This document shows, one piece after another, positions 1 to 6,043 of a stretch of DNA of 7,967 nucleotides (the first letter of the stretch is position 1; each line of letters opens with the position of its first letter). The stretch is from Acidobacteriota bacterium. Its GTDB lineage: Bacteria; Acidobacteriota; Vicinamibacteria; Vicinamibacterales; JAKQTR01. Location of the stretch: contig JAPKZP010000665.1 in the NCBI GenBank assembly GCA_026393735.1, positions 1 to 7,967 of the forward strand. The letters are read 5' to 3'. The notes beneath the pieces are model-generated. The model made no database searches. It was not told the origin of the DNA and saw only the letters and a program-made list of their open reading frames with translations. The position numbers were made by a program, and so were the translations under genes.

Positions 1-366
1 GTGACCGGTTCGACGCAGGTGCCAGCCGAGGAAGGGAAACGACCCGAGCGACTCCTTCGCGGTGATCCGGAGCTGAAACGGCAGCGACCAGAAGATCACC
101 GGGATGTCGTAGATGCTCTGGTGATTCGACACGAACACGTACGTCGTGTCAGGCGAGAGGAGGTGGAGGCCTTCCACCGACACGCGGACGCGCGTCGTCA
201 CGAGAATCAGCCGGGACCAGGCTCGCGCGCAGGCGTGCGCGAAGTGCCCCCGTCCCCCGAAGAGGCTCGACCCGATCGACACCGTCCCCAGCACGATCGA
301 GTAGATCGCGATCAGGGGAATCAGGTAGAAGACCGTGCGCCACCAGTGAAAGGATGGGACCTTCAC
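1..366 (-). CDS. plsC: 1-acyl-glycerol-3-phosphate acyltransferase (PlsC family), 3' end beyond window
   Basis: Likely transfers an acyl chain to lysophosphatidic acid to make phosphatidic acid at the inner membrane, in phospholipid synthesis. 122 N-terminal codons are visible. Residues 10-35 form a hydrophobic, probably membrane-embedded helix (TVFYLIPLIAIYSIVLGTVS). Residues 81-87, NHQSIYD, are the catalytic NHx4D box of the glycerolipid acyltransferases (H82, D87). Residues 104-114 (KESLGSFPFLG) match the next conserved block, with Lys, Pro and Gly in the expected places. The glycerol-phosphate-binding arginine block would lie past the left edge. The frame is open back to a stop at 418-420, and the only plausible start is GTG at 366-364. 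This overlaps the TGA of the upstream PIN-TRAM gene as GTGA. No clear Shine-Dalgarno sequence precedes it, so translational coupling is inferred. The acyltransferase family is quite secure, but the exact acceptor is not, because lyso-ornithine or lipid-A-type acyltransferases share these motifs. Confidence 0.85.
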   Translation of the reverse strand, partial: MKVPSFHWWRTVFYLIPLIAIYSIVLGTVSIGSSLFGGRGHFAHACARAWSRLILVTTRVRVSVEGLHLLSPDTTYVFVSNHQSIYDIPVIFWSLPFQLRITAKESLGSFPFLGWHLRRTGH

Positions 367-1433
367 TTGCTGTTCGGGAGTACCTGCGACGGCGTGGATG
401 GCCGCGACCGCCGCGCCTCATCGCGGTCGGACGGGGGCATCTGCGGCGCCATGCCGGGTTCGATGTGCCGGCCGAAGATCATCTTGCCGGCGGTCGTCTG
501 CAGCACGCTGGTCACGACGATGTCGATCGTCTTGCTGATCATCTTGCGGGCGTTGTCCACTACCACCATGGTGCCGTCGTCGAGGTAGGCGACGCCCTGG
601 TTGGACTCCTTGCCTTCCTTCAGGATGAAGACCTTCATGATCTCGCCGGGCAGCACGACGGGCTTCATCGCATTGGCGAGCTCGTTGATGTTCAACACCT
701 CGACGCCGCGCAACTGGGCCACCTTGTTCAGGTTGAAGTCGTTCGTCACGATCTTCCCCTGCAGCGTGCGGCCGAGCTCGATGAGCTTGAGGTCGACCTC
801 CCGGATGTCCGGGAAGTCGAGGTCCGACACCATCACCTCGACGCCCGACATCTTCTGAATCTTCTGCAGGATGTCGAGGCCGCGGCGGCCGCGGTTCCGC
901 TTGAGCGTATCGCCGGAATCCGCGATCTGCTGCAGCTCCTTCAGCACGAACTGGGGCACGACGAGCGTGCCGTCGAGAAACCCCGTCTCACAGATGTCCG
1001 CGACACGGCCGTCAATGATGACGCTCGTGTCGAGCAGCTTGTAGCGGCGTTGCGGGCCGGCGGCACGGAAGAGCGTGATGAGGCGCGACGGCTCGAGCCA
1101 TTCGCCGCGACGGGCGCCGATGACGATGCCGATGTACTGGAACAGCAGGTCGATCATCCGGTGCAGGAAGACCCACCGGGGATCCGTCGTCGTCACGAGC
1201 GCGCGGTCGACGAGATCCGCGAACAACAGGCCCAGAGCCGCGCCAATGATCGCACCGAGCAGGTGCGGGATGCTGACGTCCCGCAGGCGCCACTCGAGGA
1301 CGACCGCGATCGCCCCCAGGGCTGCGCCGAACAGCGCGTTGATCAGCATGCCGCCCGGCATGGGCTGCACGGCCGCCGCGGTATAGGTGGCGCCGATGAA
1401 GAATAAGAGCCGAACCAGTATGAACCAGGCCAT
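363..1433 (-). CDS. Membrane-anchored PIN-TRAM domain protein (YacL-like putative RNase)
   Basis: 356 aa, resembling Bacillus YacL. Four predicted transmembrane helices occupy roughly residues 1-22, 29-50, 54-79 and 87-108. A PIN nuclease domain follows (about 131-250) with its acidic metal-binding residues visible: D135 in LLDTSVIIDG, E166 in KELQQ, D214 in EVDLKL and D232 in TNDFN. A TRAM RNA-binding domain (about 258-322) and a hydrophilic tail of about 33 residues end the protein. The set of acidic residues suggests an active, membrane-tethered RNase, but the substrate is unknown for this family. ATG at 1433-1431 is preceded by GGAGG four bases upstream, which fixes the start. It lies 44 bp after radA. 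A radA-yacL neighbourhood is also known in Firmicutes, where disA sits between the two genes; disA is absent here. Its TGA overlaps the GTG of plsC. Confidence 0.92.
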   Translation of the reverse strand: MAWFILVRLLFFIGATYTAAAVQPMPGGMLINALFGAALGAIAVVLEWRLRDVSIPHLLGAIIGAALGLLFADLVDRALVTTTDPRWVFLHRMIDLLFQYIGIVIGARRGEWLEPSRLITLFRAAGPQRRYKLLDTSVIIDGRVADICETGFLDGTLVVPQFVLKELQQIADSGDTLKRNRGRRGLDILQKIQKMSGVEVMVSDLDFPDIREVDLKLIELGRTLQGKIVTNDFNLNKVAQLRGVEVLNINELANAMKPVVLPGEIMKVFILKEGKESNQGVAYLDDGTMVVVDNARKMISKTIDIVVTSVLQTTAGKMIFGRHIEPGMAPQMPPSDRDEARRSRPSTPSQVLPNSK

Positions 1434-1477
1434 GAGGCCTCCGTGTATGAAGGAACTATACCGAGGTCAAGCAGGGA

Positions 1478-2854
1478 TTACGAAAGAAGATGTTGGATCG
1501 CCTCCTGAACCGTTCGAACCCCGACCAGCGTGCAGGAGGTATCGGCCAGACCCGGATCGGTCGGATCGACGCTAGCGGCTGGCATGATGCACCGCGAGAA
1601 ACCCATGTGAGCCGCCTCGCGGACGCGCCGGGCGGCATGCGAGACGGCCCTGACTTCGCCAGCCAGCCCGACCTCCCCGAAGACCGCGGTGCCGTCTGCA
1701 ATCGGGCGGCTCCGCACGCTCGACACGACCGCCGCCACGACCGCCAGGTCGGCGGCCGGTTCGTCCACGCTCATCCCGCCCGCCACGTTGACATACACGT
1801 CGTCGCCGCCGAGCTGCAGGCCGGCGCGCTTTTCGAGCACCGCGAGGATGAGGGAGAGGCGGTTCTGATCGAGGCCGACGGTGGTCCGCTTGGCGTAGCC
1901 GTACGAGCTCGTGCTGACGAGGGACTGGACTTCGACCAGGATCGGGCGGGATCCCTCCACCGAGCAGAGCACCGCGGACCCCGGACTTCCGGCGGGCCGC
2001 TCCGCGAGAAACATGGCCGACGGATTCGGGACAGGCCGCAGTCCCGCGGAGGTCATCTCGAATACGCCCAGTTCGTCGACGGCGCCGAAGCGGTTCTTGG
2101 CCGCACGCACGATGCGGTGCGCATGGTGCCGTTCGCCCTCGAAGTAGAGCACGGTGTCCACGATGTGCTCGAGGGCCTTGGGCCCCGCGAGGTTGCCCTC
2201 TTTCGTGACGTGGCCGACGAGAAACGTCGGCACGTTCTGCGCCTTGGCGGCAAAGAGCAGCTGCGTGGCCGCCTCGCGCACCTGGCCAATGCTGCCGGGA
2301 GCGGACTGCATTCGGAGCGAGAACACGGTCTGGATCGAATCGACGATCACGAGCGCGGGCTTGAGCCGCGCGATCTCCTCCAGCACGCGTTCGAGGCACG
2401 TCTCCGCCAGCAGGTAGAGCGGGGCGTCACCCACACCCAGCCGCTCCCCGCGCGACTTCACCTGGTGCTCCGACTCCTCGCCGGAACTGTAGAGCACGGG
2501 GCCCGTCGCCCGCGCGACATAGGCCGCCGTCTGCAGCAGGAGCGTCGACTTCCCGATCCCCGGCTCGCCGCCCAGGAGCACGAGCGAGCCGGGCACGACG
2601 CCGCCGCCGAGCACACGGTCGAACTCGTCGATGCCGGTGGTCATGCGGGCCGCCGTTGACGTGGCAATCTCGGAATAGAGCTTCGCCCCGTCACCCGCGG
2701 GCGCGGCGTACCGGTTCGGCGACGGCGCCGCCGGCTCCGCCGTGGGCTCCTCGACAAACGAGTTCCACGCGCCGCACTCCGGGCAGCGCCCCAGCCACTT
2801 CTGTGACTGGGATCCGCACTCCTGGCAGGCGAAGACGGTCTTCTGCGGTTTCAC
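1478..2854 (-). CDS. radA: DNA repair protein RadA (Sms)
   Basis: 458 aa, the usual RadA length. RadA is a RecA-related ATPase and DnaB-like helicase that promotes branch migration during recombinational repair. Domains in order: an N-terminal zinc finger with C10-x2-C13 and C24-x2-C27; the ATPase core with Walker A GEPGIGKST at 96-104 and Walker B LVIVDS at 168-173; the RadA signature KNRFG at 253-257; and a C-terminal Lon-protease-like domain (about 290-458) containing GGMSVDEPAADLAV. This last domain is considered proteolytically inactive in RadA and serves as a structural platform. The start is GTG at 2854-2852, overlapping the alr TGA as GTGA; the next residues (KPQKTVFACQECG) match the family N-terminus. 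A perfect TATAAT about 70 bp upstream, inside alr, may provide a separate promoter. Identity is very secure. Confidence 0.97.
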   Translation of the reverse strand: MKPQKTVFACQECGSQSQKWLGRCPECGAWNSFVEEPTAEPAAPSPNRYAAPAGDGAKLYSEIATSTAARMTTGIDEFDRVLGGGVVPGSLVLLGGEPGIGKSTLLLQTAAYVARATGPVLYSSGEESEHQVKSRGERLGVGDAPLYLLAETCLERVLEEIARLKPALVIVDSIQTVFSLRMQSAPGSIGQVREAATQLLFAAKAQNVPTFLVGHVTKEGNLAGPKALEHIVDTVLYFEGERHHAHRIVRAAKNRFGAVDELGVFEMTSAGLRPVPNPSAMFLAERPAGSPGSAVLCSVEGSRPILVEVQSLVSTSSYGYAKRTTVGLDQNRLSLILAVLEKRAGLQLGGDDVYVNVAGGMSVDEPAADLAVVAAVVSSVRSRPIADGTAVFGEVGLAGEVRAVSHAARRVREAAHMGFSRCIMPAASVDPTDPGLADTSCTLVGVRTVQEAIQHLLS

Positions 2855-4125
2855 GATCCTGCTCGCTCCGGGCCGGTGCCGTGGGTGCCGGGGCTCGGCC
2901 CGGCGGGTTGGAGATGCGAGTGATTATAAACGCGCTCGATTCGCGAGCCCACGCGGCAGAGGAGCTCATAGGGAATCGTCTGGATGCACCGCGCCATGTC
3001 TCCGACGGTGATCTCGTCGTCGCCATGCCGGCCCACGAAGACGACCTCGTCGCCGGGCTCCACGGTCGTGCCGGTAACGTCGATGGTGACCATGTCCATG
3101 CAGACCGACCCGACGATGGGTGCGCGCCTGCCGCGCACCAGGACACTGCCGCCTCCCGCCAGCCGGACGTCCAGACCATCGGCGTACCCGGCCGGCACCA
3201 CGGCCATCGTCGTAGGCCGGCCGGCGCGAAAGCGCGCGCCGTACCCGATCGACTCACCGGGCCGCACGCCCTTCACCGCGACCACCCGGCTGCGGAGGCT
3301 CATCACGGGCCTGAGGCTGATCCGGCCGGCGAAGGCGTCCGGAACCACGCCGTAGAGCAGCAGTCCGGGACGCACGATGTCGAACCACACGTCCGGATCC
3401 GCCAGCAGTGCGGCGCTGTTGGCGGCGTGCACGAGGTGCCGCGGAACGCCAAGGGCGGAGAGTTGCCGCCGCGCATGCGCGAAGTTCCGCCGCTGCTCGG
3501 CGAACAGGGCGTCAGCCGGATCATCGGCCGTGGCGAAGTGCGTGTAGACGCCTTCCAGTTCGAGGTTCGGCGCGTCCAGCAGCCCCGGCATCGTCCGCCC
3601 GAGATTGTCGTGGCGAAATCCGAGCCGGTTCATCCCCGTGTCGATCTTCAGGTGGTACCGGACGCGCCTGCCGCGCCGCTCCGCAGCGCGCTGCACCTCG
3701 CGGCCCGCCATCGGCGTGGAGATGCTGGGCGTCAGGTCGTGCTCGAAGATCCCGTCGAGGACGCTCAGGCTGAGGGCCCCGAACACCAGGATCCGGCAGC
3801 GCACGCCGGCCTCGCGCAGCGTGATGGCCTCCTCGACGTCCGCGCAGGCCACCATCCCCGCGCCCGCGTCCTCCAGCGCGCGCGCCACGGTCGGAGCCCC
3901 GTGACCGTAGGCATTGGCCTTGACCACGCCCATCACCACCGGCGCCATGGGTCCAGTCGCACTGGGGTCAGACTCCACGGCATTCCGTGCCGCACCCCTG
4001 GTTGCAGAACTCGCAATGGAGTCTGACCCCAGTGTCGGGGTGCGGGCGGCGACAAACGCCTGGATGCTCCGGTAGTTGTCAGCCAGGGCGTCCAGGTCGA
4101 CGTGCGCGAGGGTCGAGCGGGTCAC
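2851..4125 (-). CDS. alr: Alanine racemase with an in-frame palindromic insertion
   Basis: 424 aa. This PLP enzyme interconverts L- and D-alanine to supply D-Ala for peptidoglycan. Seen: PLP lysine K69 in VVKANAYGHG, K160 in HLKIDTGM (the carbamylated lysine of Geobacillus Alr), R167 in MNRLGF, catalytic Y295 in SIGYGARF, and a C-terminal beta domain with GSVCMDM at 339-345. The spacing between these residues matches Geobacillus Alr within one residue, but the PLP lysine lies about 30 residues later than its K39. The excess is explained by residues 31-56, encoded by a 75-bp inverted-repeat element inserted in frame between the first helix (about 12-28) and the lysine strand. A second oddity is a tail of about 24 residues after the conserved RVY at 398-400, running through the radA leader to a GTGA overlap. 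The start is GTG at 4125-4123, overlapping the dnaB stop, with no clear Shine-Dalgarno sequence. All catalytic residues remain, so the enzyme is probably active. Confidence 0.96.
   Translation of the reverse strand: MTRSTLAHVDLDALADNYRSIQAFVAARTPTLGSDSIASSATRGAARNAVESDPSATGPMAPVVMGVVKANAYGHGAPTVARALEDAGAGMVACADVEEAITLREAGVRCRILVFGALSLSVLDGIFEHDLTPSISTPMAGREVQRAAERRGRRVRYHLKIDTGMNRLGFRHDNLGRTMPGLLDAPNLELEGVYTHFATADDPADALFAEQRRNFAHARRQLSALGVPRHLVHAANSAALLADPDVWFDIVRPGLLLYGVVPDAFAGRISLRPVMSLRSRVVAVKGVRPGESIGYGARFRAGRPTTMAVVPAGYADGLDVRLAGGGSVLVRGRRAPIVGSVCMDMVTIDVTGTTVEPGDEVVFVGRHGDDEITVGDMARCIQTIPYELLCRVGSRIERVYNHSHLQPAGPSPGTHGTGPERAGS
2923..2951 (-). promoter_or_regulatory. Candidate sigma70-type promoter for radA inside the 3' end of alr
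   Basis: A perfect TATAAT hexamer reads on the minus strand at 2928-2923, rare in such GC-rich sequence. A weak -35 candidate, TGGGCT (3 of 6 matches), lies 17 bp upstream at 2951-2946. Initiation would fall near 2916, giving a radA leader of about 60 nt. The hexamer also encodes the Tyr-Asn at the conserved end of Alr, so it may be chance: Tyr is conserved there and TATAAT is one way to write Tyr-Asn. Confidence 0.3.
3960..4034. repeat. 75-bp REP-like palindromic element inside alr
   Basis: Perfect 18-bp inverted arms, CACTGGGGTCAGACTCCA at 3960-3977 and its exact reverse complement at 4017-4034, enclose a 39-nt interior. The interior carries a smaller hairpin, CGGCA at 3978-3982 with TGCCG at 3988-3992. 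The unit is 75 bp, a multiple of three, has no stop in the alr frame, and encodes roughly LGSDSIASSATRGAARNAVESDPS. From memory, arms with a GGGGTCAGAC core recur in genomes encoding Y1/RAYT transposases; this was not checked. No transposase is present in the window, so this would be a non-autonomous copy. Confidence 0.85.
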
Positions 4126-5462
4126 GACGGTCGCTTGAGTTCGAGATTCTCGAAACGCGTGAACTCGCGGATGAAGGCCAGCCTGACCGTTCCGGTCGGG
4201 CCGTTTCGCTGTTTGGCGACGATCAGTTCGGCGACGCCCTGGTTCTCCTCGGTCGCCTCGTACATGTCCTCACGGTAGATCATGACGACGACGTCGGCAT
4301 CCTGTTCGAGGGCGCCTGACTCGCGCAGGTCGGAGAGCTGCGGCCGCTTGTTCGGCCGGTTCTCCGGGGCCCGGCTGAGCTGCGAGAGGACGACGACCGG
4401 CACCTGGAGTTCCTTCGCGAGGCCCTTCAGGCCCCGCGAGATCGACGCCAGCTCGGTGACGCGGTTCTCGAAACGGCCCCGTCCCTGCATGAGCTGGATG
4501 TAGTCGATGACGATCAGGTCGAGCCCGTGCTCCGCCTTGAGGCGCCTGGCCTTGGCGCGCATCTCGAGCACGCCGATGCTGGCCGAGTCGTCGATGAAGA
4601 TCTTGGCCTTTCCGAGCACCTCCATCGCCTGCGTCAGCTTCGGGAAGTCGCGCTCGCCCAGGAACCCCGTGCGCAACCGGTGTCCGTCGATCGTGGCCTC
4701 GGAGGTCAGCATCCGGAGGAACAGCTGTTCCTTCGACATTTCGAGGCTGAAGAAGCCGACGGTCATGTCGGTCTTGGTGCCGACGTGCTGCGCCATGTTG
4801 AGCACGAGGCTCGTCTTGCCCGTCGAGGGCCGGCCGGCGATGATGATGAGGTCCGACGGCTGCAGGCCCGCGAGCATCTCGTCCAGCTCGAGAAACCCGG
4901 TCGGCACGCCGGTCACCAGCTGCTTGCGCGCGTGGGCCTGCTCGACCACGGCAAAGCTGGCGTTGGCCAAATCGCGCATCGAGACGAACCCGCCGTGGAT
5001 CGCTCCCTCCGCGATCGCGAAGATCTCCCGCTCCGCCTCGTCGATGATGGCCTCGGCATCGTCCTCGGCCTGATAGGCGCTCGACAGCACGCGGTTGGCC
5101 GACTGGATCAGGCTGCGCAGCGTGGACTTCTGCTTGACGATGCGGGCGTAGTCGCCGACGTTGACGCCGTGCGGCAGACCGTCGACGAGAGAGGCGATGT
5201 AGGCCGGCCCGCCGACCTGGTCGAGTTCCCCGGTGCGGCCCAGCTCGTCCTTGATGGTGATGAAGTCGATGGCCTGGCCGTGTTCCATGAGCGCGAGCAT
5301 TTTCTCGAAGATGCGGCGGTGCGCGTCACGAAAGAAGTCCTTCTCCTTGATGAACTCGACGGCCTGGTGGATGGCCTCCGGGTTCAGCAGGACCGCGCCA
5401 AGCACGGCGCGTTCGGCCTCCAGGTTATGCGGGAGCGGACGTTCGATGGCGGGGTCGGCCAT
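4122..5462 (-). CDS. dnaB: Replicative DNA helicase DnaB
   Basis: 446 aa, close to the usual DnaB length. It forms the hexameric helicase that unwinds DNA at the replication fork and interacts with primase. The N-terminal domain (about 8-110) begins with the typical PHNLEAERAVLGAVLLNPEA. The RecA-fold core begins near 183 (TGVPTGFLELDEMLAGLQPSDLIIIAGRPSTGKT). Walker A is GRPSTGKTS at 210-218, Walker B is LIVIDYIQL at 316-324, LSQLSR is at 359-364, DLRESGALEQDAD at 378-390, and the KQRNGPTG loop with the probable arginine finger R419 at 417-424. No intein is present, although DnaB is a common intein host. ATG at 5462-5460 has GAGG five bases upstream. It follows rplI after a 109-bp gap rich in inverted repeats. 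Its TGA overlaps the alr GTG start; dnaB next to alr is also seen in E. coli. Confidence 0.98.
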   Translation of the reverse strand: MADPAIERPLPHNLEAERAVLGAVLLNPEAIHQAVEFIKEKDFFRDAHRRIFEKMLALMEHGQAIDFITIKDELGRTGELDQVGGPAYIASLVDGLPHGVNVGDYARIVKQKSTLRSLIQSANRVLSSAYQAEDDAEAIIDEAEREIFAIAEGAIHGGFVSMRDLANASFAVVEQAHARKQLVTGVPTGFLELDEMLAGLQPSDLIIIAGRPSTGKTSLVLNMAQHVGTKTDMTVGFFSLEMSKEQLFLRMLTSEATIDGHRLRTGFLGERDFPKLTQAMEVLGKAKIFIDDSASIGVLEMRAKARRLKAEHGLDLIVIDYIQLMQGRGRFENRVTELASISRGLKGLAKELQVPVVVLSQLSRAPENRPNKRPQLSDLRESGALEQDADVVVMIYREDMYEATEENQGVAELIVAKQRNGPTGTVRLAFIREFTRFENLELKRPS

Positions 5463-5475
5463 GAGTGCCTCACTC

Positions 5476-5573
5476 AGGCGAGAGGTTCAAGGCGAAAGGC
5501 GAGAATGAGCGCGACGATGAGGCGGGAGTCGGAAAGGCCCTCCCTCCCGCCTCCCGCCTGTTCTCTCTCGCCT
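5476..5573. repeat. Nested inverted repeats between rplI and dnaB
   Basis: The outer arms are AGGCGAGAG at 5476-5484 and CTCTCGCCT at 5565-5573. The inner arms are GAGGCGGGAG at 5519-5528 and CTCCCGCCTC at 5544-5553, a 10-bp stem with a 15-nt loop. A second CTCCCGCC at 5551-5558 allows an alternative register, and AGGCGA recurs at 5476, 5490 and 5497. The right arm enters the rplI stop codon. No T-run follows on the minus strand, so this is not a standard intrinsic terminator. It resembles a REP/BIME-type extragenic palindrome, and in mRNA it would form a structured spacer before dnaB. Confidence 0.6.
5538..5555 (-). other. Canonical G-quadruplex motif upstream of dnaB
   Basis: The minus strand, which is the mRNA sense, reads GGGAGGCGGGAGGGAGGG here: four G3 runs with loops of 4, 1 and 1 nt. 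This fits the standard G3-N1-7 pattern with very short loops, which usually favour stable folding. It lies about 75-95 nt upstream of the dnaB start codon and overlaps the 3' arm (plus-strand reading) of the 10-bp inverted repeat, so hairpin and quadruplex cannot form together. Any function is inference. Confidence 0.55.
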
Positions 5574-6033
5574 ACTGCGGCGGCGCCTCCGCGAGCGGCG
5601 TGACCTTGACACGCAGCTGGGCCACGACCTCGCGGTGCAGCTTGATCGGCACGGTGAACTCGCCGATCTGCTTCAAGGGCTCGTCAAGCTGGATCTTGCG
5701 CTTGTCGATCTCGAAGCCCTTGGCGGCGAGCGCCTCCGCGATGTCGGCCGACGTGACCGAGCCGTACAGCGTCTCGTGCTCGCCGACGCGGCGCGCCAGC
5801 ACGCACTCGGCCTGGGCCATGCGAGCGGCCAGCGTCTCGGCGCCGGCCTTCTCGGCAGCCTCGTGCGCGTCGACGATCTTGCGCTGCCGCTCGACGACCT
5901 TCCGATTGGCCTCGGTGGCGGGCAGCGCCAGCTTGCGCGGCAGGAGGTAGTTGCGCGCGTAACCGTCCGCGACCTTCACGACGTCGCCGCGCCGGCCGAG
6001 GTTCTCCACGTGATCACGAAGAATGACTTCCAT
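5572..6033 (-). CDS. rplI: 50S ribosomal protein L9
   Basis: 153 aa, normal for bacterial L9, which binds 23S rRNA near the L1 stalk and projects a long arm between neighbouring ribosomes. The N-terminal rRNA-binding domain (1-40) shows the family signature from GRRGDVVKVADGYARNYLLPR. Residues 41-75 form the charged connecting helix (EANRKVVERQRKIVDAHEAAEKA), and 80-148 the C-terminal domain with ETLYGSVTSADIAEAL. ATG at 6033-6031 is preceded by GGTGGAG at a suitable distance and lies 10 bp after the rpsR stop, which fixes the start. It is the last gene of the rpsF-rpsR-rplI cluster, an order widely conserved in bacteria. Its stop codon touches the inverted-repeat region that separates it from dnaB. 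Confidence 0.97.
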   Translation of the reverse strand: MEVILRDHVENLGRRGDVVKVADGYARNYLLPRKLALPATEANRKVVERQRKIVDAHEAAEKAGAETLAARMAQAECVLARRVGEHETLYGSVTSADIAEALAAKGFEIDKRKIQLDEPLKQIGEFTVPIKLHREVVAQLRVKVTPLAEAPPQ

Positions 6034-6043
6034 GGCACTCCAC

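Noticed and set aside
354..1406. Long open frame of 350 codons on the plus strand
   Set aside because: It is antisense to the PIN-TRAM gene, has Arg/Asp/His-rich composition typical of high-GC shadow frames, and shows no recognisable domain.
1434..1477. Possible promoter between radA and the PIN-TRAM gene: TTGACC (minus strand, 1470-1465), 17 bp, then TACACG
   Set aside because: The -35 is good but the -10 matches only 3 of 6 positions and would place initiation inside the ribosome binding region; not convincing.
1490..2659. Plus-strand open frame of 389 codons
   Set aside because: Antisense to radA, whose motifs are all intact; the translation has shadow-like composition.
2868..2903. CCGGGCC/GGCCCGG inverted repeat near the end of alr
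   Set aside because: Only 7 bp with a 22-nt loop in very GC-rich coding sequence, with no T-run; chance is a sufficient explanation.
2656..4026. Plus-strand open frame of 456 codons, longer than alr itself
   Set aside because: Antisense to alr and the radA 5' end; no family motif, and its length is explained by high GC.
4122..5462. Intein in DnaB
   Set aside because: DnaB is a common intein host, but the Walker A region and the other motifs are contiguous and the length is normal.
4527..5603. Plus-strand open frame of 358 codons across the dnaB 5' half and the gap
   Set aside because: Antisense to dnaB; hydrophilic Arg/Asp/His/Leu mixture without motifs.
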